Source of the DNA: Acidobacteriota bacterium
Lineage (GTDB): Bacteria > Acidobacteriota > Terriglobia > Bryobacterales > Bryobacteraceae
Assembly: GCA_018268875.1 (NCBI GenBank)
Contig: JAFDVT010000796.1
Coordinates: 1-12,543 of the forward strand
Direction of reading: 5' to 3'
DNA length: 12,543 nt
Shown: positions 6,912-12,543 of the stretch, in pieces
How the letters are laid out: the number at the start of each line of letters is the position of its first letter
How positions within the stretch are numbered: the first letter of the stretch is position 1
Notes under the pieces: generated by a model
What the model was told of the DNA's origin: nothing
Database searches by the model: none
What the model saw: only the letters and a program-made list of their open reading frames with translations
Made by a program: the position numbers and the translations under genes

Positions 6912-7940
6912 ATGGACATACTCCAGCAACTGGGCACGGCGCTCGGTCTCGGGTTCCTCTCCGGAATCCGCCTGTACCTGACGACGTTGGCTATCGGTGT
7001 AGCCATTCGTATGCAATGGCTGCATCTTTCGGACACCTATTCGGGGTTGGAAATCCTTGCCGATTGGCGCGTTCTGGCGCTGAGCGGCACGGCCTGCCTG
7101 ATCGAGTTCTTTGCCGATAAGGTCCCGTGGATCGACTCGGCGTGGGATTCGGCGCACACCTTTATCCGTCCCATCGGGGCGGCGCTGCTGGGCGCTGGCG
7201 CGTTTGCCCATACCGATCCCGCCATCAAGGCGATGCTGATGATCCTGTGCGGCGGCATCGCGCTGACGGGGCATTCGGCCAAGTCCGCGACACGGCTGGC
7301 GGTGAACCAGAGCCCGGAACCGTTCAGCAACTGGGCGCTGAGCCTTGCGGGTGACGCGGTGGTTCCGGTCGCGACATGGTTTACGTTCCAGTATCCGATC
7401 GCCACACTGTGCAGTGTGAGCGTGATCGTCGCGGTGATCTGGTGGGGTTCGCCCAAGATCTTCCGGTTGATGCGCGTGGAACTTACCGCGCTTTCCTCGG
7501 CGATCTCGGCGTGGTCCTCGGGTCCGGTTGAAAAGGCCGCGCCTCCACAGACGCTGCCGGGCGCGCCTGCCGAGGCCTCCGAACATCTGCGGGCCATCCC
7601 GCTGCCGCTGCTCGAGGCGATCCGCGCCAAAGGCTACAACACTACGGGTTACGGCATCCATTGCGCCGCCGCCGGAGGTTCGCGATCGGTGAAATCCTCG
7701 ATCGGGTACCTGTTCTGGACGGCCGATGGAGACAAGCTGGTGTTTGCCGCCCGCCGCTGGTTCCGCTACCGGTTTGTCGAACTGGGGTCGGCGACGATCA
7801 CGGACGCGGCATGGGAAAGCCACCCGGTGGTGGATACGTTCCGCTTCGACAGCGGCGGCAAAACGTACCGGTTCGAAGTCTTCCGTCCGTCGGCGGTGTC
7901 CCACGCGCCGCGCGAGCGGGCCGTCAGTACCGCCGGTTGA
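6912..7940 (+). CDS. DUF4126 family membrane protein with extra C-terminal domain
   Basis: The N-terminal 190 or so residues fit the DUF4126 family, whose function is unknown: MDILQQLGTALGLGFLSGIRLYLTTLAIG at the start, a helix around LIEFFADKVPWIDSAWD, a hydrophobic stretch around RPIGAALLGAGAF, and paired helices before and after SLAGDAVVPVATW. Some four to six membrane-spanning stretches can be seen. After about residue 195 the sequence becomes soluble. Residues about 225-330 look like a small mixed domain, with GYLFWTADGDKLVFAARRW, FRYRFVELGSATI and KTYRFEVFRPS reading as strands. The start is 14 bases after the FecR stop, with no clear ribosome-binding site. The two may form one transcript. 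Confidence 0.75.
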   Translation: MDILQQLGTALGLGFLSGIRLYLTTLAIGVAIRMQWLHLSDTYSGLEILADWRVLALSGTACLIEFFADKVPWIDSAWDSAHTFIRPIGAALLGAGAFAHTDPAIKAMLMILCGGIALTGHSAKSATRLAVNQSPEPFSNWALSLAGDAVVPVATWFTFQYPIATLCSVSVIVAVIWWGSPKIFRLMRVELTALSSAISAWSSGPVEKAAPPQTLPGAPAEASEHLRAIPLPLLEAIRAKGYNTTGYGIHCAAAGGSRSVKSSIGYLFWTADGDKLVFAARRWFRYRFVELGSATITDAAWESHPVVDTFRFDSGGKTYRFEVFRPSAVSHAPRERAVSTAG

Positions 7941-7965
7941 CTTCGGTTGCACGCTCGGTCATAAT
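7937..7965 (+). promoter_or_regulatory. Sigma70-type promoter of the rpsA-like operon
   Basis: TTGACT (7937-7942), a 17-base spacer and CATAAT (7960-7965) match the consensus at five of six positions in both boxes. The -35 box overlaps the stop codon of the DUF4126 gene. Transcription would start near 7972, giving a leader of about 165 bases before the S1 gene. This is the best promoter in the window and fits a highly expressed ribosomal gene. Confidence 0.7.
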
Positions 7966-8031
7966 GCTGAAGTACTGATCTATCAACGGTTTGTCAGTCT
8001 GAGGCGGTAGGCGGAAGACATTTCATTCGTA

Positions 8032-8116
8032 GTTTCCGCGTGGAAACAGAGCCCCTGGCGGCTCTTGCCTGTCGAGTATTCCCTGTCATTCCGTTGGCCC
8101 TGCCTTTGGTAAGGCA
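8032..8116 (+). promoter_or_regulatory. Structured 5' leader of the S1 gene: three perfect hairpins
   Basis: Three short perfect stems stand in the untranslated leader. The first is GTTTCC / GGAAAC (8032-8037 with 8042-8047, loop GCGT). The second is AGAGCC / GGCTCT (8048-8053 with 8060-8065, six-base loop). The third is TGCCTT / AAGGCA (8101-8106 with 8111-8116, loop TGGT), only 4 bases before the ribosome site. The first two abut and could stack. rpsA mRNAs in proteobacteria have structured leaders that S1 uses for autoregulation; a similar role here is inferred. Confidence 0.5.
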
Positions 8117-8136
8117 CGGGAAGGGAGTTCCAGGTG

Positions 8137-10056
8137 ATGGCCGGCACACCAGAAGAACACATACACGAACCGATCGACCAACCCAACAGTAGGGACGAGC
8201 ACCAGCATCAACTTCCGGGACGGCCAGCGCCGCTTGCCCCCGGGGCTCCCCAAGCTGCTGGCGCTGGCGGCGCTGACAGCGAATACGGCAGCAGCAACAG
8301 CAGCGACGACGACGAATCCGCGGACTTTCTCGCAGCGATGAACGCCGAGATGGCTGAGGAAGAGTACGGCCACCTCATCGACGATTACGGCGGCCACCTG
8401 GAGCCTCCCGCCACTGGCGAAGTGCTGCAAGGCACGGTGCTGAGCGTTACGTCCAAGGACGTAATCGTCGACATCGGCTACAAGATGGAAGGCGCCGTGC
8501 CGATCCATCAACTGCTCGACGCCGAAGGCAACTGCACGGTGCAGCGCGGCGACGTGATCCATGTCGCGGTGGACAAGGGCGAGCATCCGGAAGGCTATGT
8601 CGTTCTGTCACACGACAAGGCGAACCGGCTCAAGAACTGGGATACGCTCGAACGCGCGCATCGCGAATCGCTGGTGGTTTCAGGCCGCGTCACCGGCCGT
8701 ACCAAGGGCGGGCTTTCGGTGGACGTCGGCGCGCTGGCGTTTATGCCGGGTTCGCAGGTGGACCAGCGCCCGGTGCACAATCTCGATGCCTGGGTTGGAC
8801 AGGACATCCCGGTCAAGATTCTGAAGTTGAACCGGCGTCGCGGCAACATCGTGGTGTCGCGCAAGGCGGTGGTCGAAGAAGACGTCACGCTGCGCAAGGG
8901 CGCGATCCTGGACGCGGTGACCGAAGGCGCGGTGGTCACGGGGACGGTGAAGACGTTGACCGAATACGGCGCGTTCATCGACCTGGGCGGCATCGACGGC
9001 TTGCTGCACGTCAGCGACATGTCGTTCGGGCGCGTGAATCATCCGTCCGAAATGCTGACGCCCGGCGATCAGATTTCAGTGAAGGTTCTGAAGTTCGACC
9101 GTGAAAAAGAGCGGATTTCACTGGGGCTGAAACAGTTAAACCCCGACCCGTGGGAAAGCATTCACGAACGGTATCCGGCGGGCGCGCGGGTGATCGGGCG
9201 CATTGTCAGCATCACCGACTACGGCGCGTTTGTGGAACTCGAAGCCGGCGTCGAAGGTCTGATCCATATTTCGGAGATGACCTGGAGCCGCCGCATGAAG
9301 CATCCGTCGAAGGTGGTTCGCGCGGGCGATCAGGTGGAAGCCGTGGTACTTGAGGCCAAACCCAAGGACCGCCGTATTTCGCTCGGCATCAAGCAGTTGG
9401 AGGCCGACCCCTGGACGACCGTGATCGACCGGTATAGCGTCGGTTCCGTGGTGGAAGGGCGCATCCGTAAGCTTTCCGACTTCGGCGCGTTTCTGGAGAT
9501 TGAAGAGGGCGTGGACGGACTGGTGCACGTATCCGACCTGTCGTGGACCAAGCGGATCAAGCATCCTTCGGAGATGTTGAAGAAGGGGCAGATCATACAG
9601 GCCGTCATTCTTCGCATTGATTCGACGAACCGGCGGTTGTCGCTTGGGGTCAAGCAGTTGCAGCCAGATGCGTGGGAACTTTTTTTCCGCGATCATAAGA
9701 TAGGGGATATCGTTGCGGGGCGGGTTTGCCGCGCGGCAAGCTTCGGCGTTTTTGTGGAACTGGCACCCGGTGTGGAAGGGTTGTGCCACCGTTCCGAAGT
9801 GCCTGCCGCCAATGACCGCCGTCCGGACGAGCCCGCCATTCCCCTCGGCGACGAGATGAGCTTTCAGATCATCAAGATGAGCGAGGGTGAAAAGAAAATT
9901 GGATTGAGCCTGAAAGGTGTGGTTGACCAGCAGGAAAGATCCGCGCCCGGGGATGGCTTCCCGGAGGCCGCCGCGGACCATTCCGGCTATGACGACGCCC
10001 CGATGGAGGAAAACATGCAACAAGATGAAGGAAAGGACGAAAGCCCAACGTCATGA
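8137..10056 (+). CDS. rpsA: 30S ribosomal protein S1-like protein with six S1 domains
   Basis: S1 binds mRNA on the small ribosomal subunit and helps start translation. Six S1 (OB-fold) domains follow one another at about residues 92-160, 180-247, 264-334, 350-420, 435-505 and 520-597. Domains 3-6 are the most typical, each with G-x-F-V/I/L-x-L or GAFLEIE and a G-L-x-H-x-S-E/D motif. Six domains and about 640 residues agree with full-length S1 (E. coli 557) plus an acidic, Ser/Gln/Pro-rich N-terminal extension of about 90 residues. The ATG at 8137 is chosen, with AAGGGAG at 8121-8127 at good distance; a GTG directly before it (8134) is equally possible. The next gene begins inside its stop codon. 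A strong promoter and hairpin-rich leader precede it. Because S1 repeats are widespread, a non-ribosomal multi-S1 protein is possible, but domain count and the following HU/IHF gene favour rpsA. Confidence 0.85.
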   Translation: MAGTPEEHIHEPIDQPNSRDEHQHQLPGRPAPLAPGAPQAAGAGGADSEYGSSNSSDDDESADFLAAMNAEMAEEEYGHLIDDYGGHLEPPATGEVLQGTVLSVTSKDVIVDIGYKMEGAVPIHQLLDAEGNCTVQRGDVIHVAVDKGEHPEGYVVLSHDKANRLKNWDTLERAHRESLVVSGRVTGRTKGGLSVDVGALAFMPGSQVDQRPVHNLDAWVGQDIPVKILKLNRRRGNIVVSRKAVVEEDVTLRKGAILDAVTEGAVVTGTVKTLTEYGAFIDLGGIDGLLHVSDMSFGRVNHPSEMLTPGDQISVKVLKFDREKERISLGLKQLNPDPWESIHERYPAGARVIGRIVSITDYGAFVELEAGVEGLIHISEMTWSRRMKHPSKVVRAGDQVEAVVLEAKPKDRRISLGIKQLEADPWTTVIDRYSVGSVVEGRIRKLSDFGAFLEIEEGVDGLVHVSDLSWTKRIKHPSEMLKKGQIIQAVILRIDSTNRRLSLGVKQLQPDAWELFFRDHKIGDIVAGRVCRAASFGVFVELAPGVEGLCHRSEVPAANDRRPDEPAIPLGDEMSFQIIKMSEGEKKIGLSLKGVVDQQERSAPGDGFPEAAADHSGYDDAPMEENMQQDEGKDESPTS

Positions 10057-10367
10057 CGAAGGCGGAATTGATCGAAGAAGTCTCTCGCGTGGTGGAGATG
10101 ACGAGGAAGGACTCGGAAGTCATTGTCGAAGCGATATTCGACAGCATCGTCAAGTCTCTGCGAACCGGGGACAAGATCGAAATCCGCGGTTTTGGAAGTT
10201 TTCGCACGCGTAAGCGTCAACCGAGGATTGGGCGGAATCCCAAAACGGGCGCTAAGGTCGAAGTGCCGGCCAAGCGCATTCCGTATTTCAAGCCCAGCAA
10301 AGAATTGAAGGATCTTGTGAATCCGAACGGCGATGGCGCGCCTGCCGCCACGCCGGTAGCCGACTAG
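10053..10367 (+). CDS. HU/IHF family DNA-binding protein
   Basis: This is a small histone-like dimer protein that bends DNA in the nucleoid. The family hallmarks are present: MTKAELIEEVS at the start, a helical dimer core, GFGSFRTRKRQPRIGRNPKTG (the DNA-binding arm with the conserved RNP-x-TG), and a closing PAKRIPYFKPSKELKDLVN. The core is about 90 residues; the final 14 or so (Gly/Ala/Pro-rich) are an added tail. The ATG overlaps the TGA of the S1 gene (ATGA at 10053-10056), so translation is probably coupled. The best purine stretch, AGGAAAGGA (about 10029-10036), is rather far upstream. In many proteobacteria rpsA is followed by ihfB, so this may be the IHF-beta-like member. Sequence alone does not separate HU from IHF. 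Confidence 0.92.
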   Translation: MTKAELIEEVSRVVEMTRKDSEVIVEAIFDSIVKSLRTGDKIEIRGFGSFRTRKRQPRIGRNPKTGAKVEVPAKRIPYFKPSKELKDLVNPNGDGAPAATPVAD

Positions 10368-10415
10368 CCTGACCAGCACCCGGCTGTTGTTTCATTTCCC
10401 CAAAAGAGGGCGTCC

Positions 10416-11654
10416 TTGCGCACGATTTTCCATCTCGACATGGACGCCTTCTTTGTCTCCGTAGAGGAACTCTACGACCCCTCGCTCAAAGGTAAACCAG
10501 TGGTGGTCGGCGGCGCGGCAACCGATCGAGGCGTGGTTTCGGCTGCCTCCTACGCCGCCCGCAAGTTCGGCGTACATTCCGCTATGCCGCTGCGCACGGC
10601 GGCCCTGCTGTGTCCCCACGCGATTTTTGTTCCCGGCCATCCCACGCGGTACCGCGAAGCGTCCGGCGAAGTATTCGAGGTCCTGAACCGGTTTTCGCCA
10701 CGCGTCGAAATGGCGTCCATCGACGAGGCGTACCTGGACCTGACCGGCACCGAACGCCTGTTGGGGCGCCCGCTCGAAGCCGCGCACAAGCTGCATGAGG
10801 CCATCAAACAAGCCACACAACTGAACTGTTCGATCGGCGTGTCTACGTCGAAACTCGTGTCGAAGGTCGCCTCGGATCAGGCAAAGCCCAACGGGATCTT
10901 GTGGGTGCAACCGGGTGCGGAGCCGGCGTTCCTGGCGCCGCTCGACGTTCGTAAGATCCCCGGGGTCGGCAAGGCGACCGAGCAGAACCTGCACGCCTGC
11001 GGCATCCGCAAAGTGGGCGACCTGGCGGCGCTCGACGTTCAATTTCTTTCGAAAAAGTTCGGCAAATGGGGCCTGGCTCTGGCGGGCAAGTCCAAGGGCC
11101 TCGACGCGGGAGGCTGGTTTGACACGGGGTTCCTGATCGGCGACGGGCGCAACGCCAAGTCGATCAGCCACGAGCATACGTTCGGGGACGATACGGCGGA
11201 CGCAAGGACGCTCGAAGCCACGCTCGCGCATCTGTCGGAGAAGGTGGGACGGCGGGTTCGCGAAGGCGGCGTTTTCGCCACCAACATCCACATCAAGCTA
11301 CGGTATTCGGACTTCAGCACGTTCACCAGGTCGCGCACATTGAAGAACGCCACGCAGTTGGACATCGACATCTTCGAAACGTCGCGCGAGCTGTTTTACG
11401 ACGCCTGGCGGCGCGGCGAAAAGATCCGTTTGCTCGGTGTCTACGCCGGCGGCTTCGACGATCATGAAGGCCAACTGGACCTGATGGAATCGGATCGCAA
11501 GGAACGCTGGAGCAAGGCGCTGCAGGCCGCCGACAAGCTTCGCGACAAGTACGGCGAAAAGACCGTCGCGCTGGCGGCGGGCATGAAGGGCACGTTCCGC
11601 GAGCGGGTCCACGAAAATCCGGCGGGGCTGCCCGGCGCAAAAAAGCCCAAGTAA
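10416..11654 (+). CDS. dinB: DNA polymerase IV (Y-family translesion polymerase)
   Basis: Pol IV copies past damaged template bases and extends mismatched ends. Catalytic acids are in place and share E. coli numbering: D8 in HLDMDAFF, and D103-E104 in ASIDEAYLDL. F13 is the likely steric gate. The thumb has a helix-hairpin-helix IPGVGKATEQNL (181-192), and the little finger begins near SISHEHTF (249-256). QLDLM (353-357) resembles a beta-clamp binding motif. The 412 residues are somewhat more than E. coli's 351, with the excess at the basic C-terminus. The start is TTG at 10416 with AGAGGG at 10405-10410. The first in-frame ATG (residue 9) would cut away catalytic D8, so it is ruled out. It follows the HU/IHF gene by 48 bases. 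No LexA-type box of the E. coli or Bacillus kind is seen just upstream. Confidence 0.95.
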   Translation: MRTIFHLDMDAFFVSVEELYDPSLKGKPVVVGGAATDRGVVSAASYAARKFGVHSAMPLRTAALLCPHAIFVPGHPTRYREASGEVFEVLNRFSPRVEMASIDEAYLDLTGTERLLGRPLEAAHKLHEAIKQATQLNCSIGVSTSKLVSKVASDQAKPNGILWVQPGAEPAFLAPLDVRKIPGVGKATEQNLHACGIRKVGDLAALDVQFLSKKFGKWGLALAGKSKGLDAGGWFDTGFLIGDGRNAKSISHEHTFGDDTADARTLEATLAHLSEKVGRRVREGGVFATNIHIKLRYSDFSTFTRSRTLKNATQLDIDIFETSRELFYDAWRRGEKIRLLGVYAGGFDDHEGQLDLMESDRKERWSKALQAADKLRDKYGEKTVALAAGMKGTFRERVHENPAGLPGAKKPK

Positions 11655-11662
11655 AACGTCCT

Positions 11663-11683
11663 CGTATACACTGAGAGTATACG
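11663..11683. promoter_or_regulatory. Perfect 7-bp inverted repeat between dinB and the radical SAM gene
   Basis: CGTATAC (11663-11669) and GTATACG (11677-11683) are separated by 7 bases. Each arm contains the self-palindrome GTATAC, so the element is also a direct repeat with centres 14 bases apart. It is A/T-rich in otherwise GC-rich DNA and has no T-run after it, which speaks against a terminator. A repressor operator controlling the downstream DNA-repair gene is the likeliest reading, but no known factor can be assigned. Confidence 0.4.
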
Positions 11684-11717
11684 CCGTTTGTTCGCCTGCC
11701 GGCGTCTAGAGAAGTGT

Positions 11718-12543
11718 ATGGAGATCGACCGTAAGCTGGCCATCCTGGCCGATGCCGCAAAGTACGATGCATCGTGCGCGAGCAGCGGTTCCTACCGCAA
11801 GCGCGCCGAAGGCGGCATTGGCAACACGGAAGGCATGGGCATCTGCCACAGCTACACGCCGGACGGGCGTTGCGTGTCGCTTCTGAAGCTTCTGCTCACC
11901 AATTACTGCATCTACGACTGCAGCTATTGCGTCAACCGGATTTCGAGTGATACGCCGCGCGCCAGGTTCACGCCGGACGAGGTGGTGAACCTCACGCTGA
12001 GCTTCTACAAGCGGAACTACATCGAAGGTCTGTTTCTGAGTTCCGGGGTCATTCAGACGCCCGACTACACGATGGAGCAACTCATCGCGGTCGCGCGGCA
12101 ACTGCGTGAGACGCATAAGTTCGGCGGCTACATCCATCTGAAAGCGGTGCCCGCGGCCTCGCCGGAACTGTACCGCCAAGCAGGTATGTGGGCCGATCGC
12201 CTGAGCGCCAACATCGAACTGCCGGTGGATCGCGAACTGCGAACGCTCGCGCCCGCCAAACGCCATGCGGAGATCGAAGGCGCGATGGTCCAGATCAAAG
12301 GGGGCATCCTGGAGGCGAAAGACAAGACGAACCGCGCGGGCCAGTCGCCACGTTTTGCGCCTGCCGGGCAGAGTACGCAGATGATCGTCGGTGCGACGTC
12401 GGCGCCCGATGCGACGGTGCTGCGCAAGGCCTCCCAACTGTACCGCCAGCACCGGTTGCGCCGCGTGTACTATTCGGCGTTCAGTCCGATTCCGCACGCC
12501 GATCCAGGCTTGCCGGTGGAACAGCCGCCGATGATCCGCGAAC
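11718..12543 (+). CDS. Putative DNA modification/repair radical SAM protein (3' partial)
   Basis: The frame runs open to the window end, giving 275 residues. It matches the radical SAM family that is genetically linked to uracil-DNA-glycosylase-like proteins (TIGR03916 type): KLAILADAAKYDASCASSGS, GICHSYTPDGRCVSLLKLLLTN, the cluster motif C64-x3-C68-x2-C71 (CIYDCSYC), RNYIEGLFLSSGVIQTPDYT, and GGYIHLKAVP followed by ANIELP. The three cysteines bind the 4Fe-4S cluster used to cleave S-adenosylmethionine. The substrate is unknown; a DNA-repair or DNA-modification role is inferred from its usual glycosylase partner, expected just downstream and out of view here. The ATG at 11718 sits close behind the purine stretch AGAGAAG (11708-11714), a short spacing of 3 bases. 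It follows dinB by 63 bases, supporting a DNA-damage group. Confidence 0.9.
   Translation, partial: MEIDRKLAILADAAKYDASCASSGSYRKRAEGGIGNTEGMGICHSYTPDGRCVSLLKLLLTNYCIYDCSYCVNRISSDTPRARFTPDEVVNLTLSFYKRNYIEGLFLSSGVIQTPDYTMEQLIAVARQLRETHKFGGYIHLKAVPAASPELYRQAGMWADRLSANIELPVDRELRTLAPAKRHAEIEGAMVQIKGGILEAKDKTNRAGQSPRFAPAGQSTQMIVGATSAPDATVLRKASQLYRQHRLRRVYYSAFSPIPHADPGLPVEQPPMIRE

Noticed and set aside
9136..10023. A 295-codon - strand frame opposite the S1 gene
   Set aside because: It is a shadow of the repeated S1 domains; the + strand frame carries all six domains.
10356..10395. Possible terminator after the HU/IHF gene (AGCCG ... CGGCT followed by a T-rich stretch)
   Set aside because: Only 5 paired bases with a loop near 19 bases and a broken T-run; too weak to list.
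10368..10415. Search for an SOS box before dinB
   Set aside because: No CTGT-N8-ACAG or GAAC-N4-GTTC type site is present in the 48 bases.

Overview
The window is GC-rich, densely coding bacterial DNA in which every supported gene lies on the + strand. The mix of genes suggests Acidobacteriota, perhaps the Solibacter/Bryobacter group. The pointers are a FecR-domain secreted protein with a Tyr- and Gly-rich tail, a DUF4126 membrane protein, a six-S1-domain ribosomal protein followed by an HU/IHF gene, and a type VI secretion (T6SS) cluster at high GC. This placement is an inference from gene content, not a sequence match.

Region 1 (1-5704) is the end of a T6SS cluster: the C-terminal part of a VgrG spike (cut by the window edge), a PAAR spike-tip protein, an FHA-DUF4123 fusion and the baseplate subunit TssK. 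VgrG and PAAR both carry long (over 300 residue) Ala/Gln/Asn-rich helical tails. The start of the VgrG tail and much of the PAAR tail can be read as 11-residue (hendecad) repeats. DUF4123 proteins are adaptors that load cargo onto VgrG. Here that adaptor is joined to a phosphothreonine-binding FHA domain by a proline-rich linker, so spike, tip, adaptor and baseplate lie side by side. This is the most unusual part of the window.

Region 2 (about 5705-7940) holds an exported FecR-domain protein and a DUF4126 membrane protein with an extra soluble C-terminal part.

Region 3 (about 7937-10367) is a ribosomal protein S1 gene with a good sigma70-type promoter and a 5' leader containing three perfect 6-bp hairpins. 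It is followed, with an ATGA overlap, by an HU/IHF-family gene, which recalls the rpsA-ihfB order of proteobacteria.

Region 4 (10416-12543) is devoted to DNA damage: DNA polymerase IV (dinB), then a radical SAM protein of the family linked to uracil-DNA glycosylases, cut by the right edge. A 7-bp inverted repeat lies between the two. I see no tRNA, rRNA, CRISPR array, insertion sequence or phage gene. No gap between genes exceeds 300 bases.
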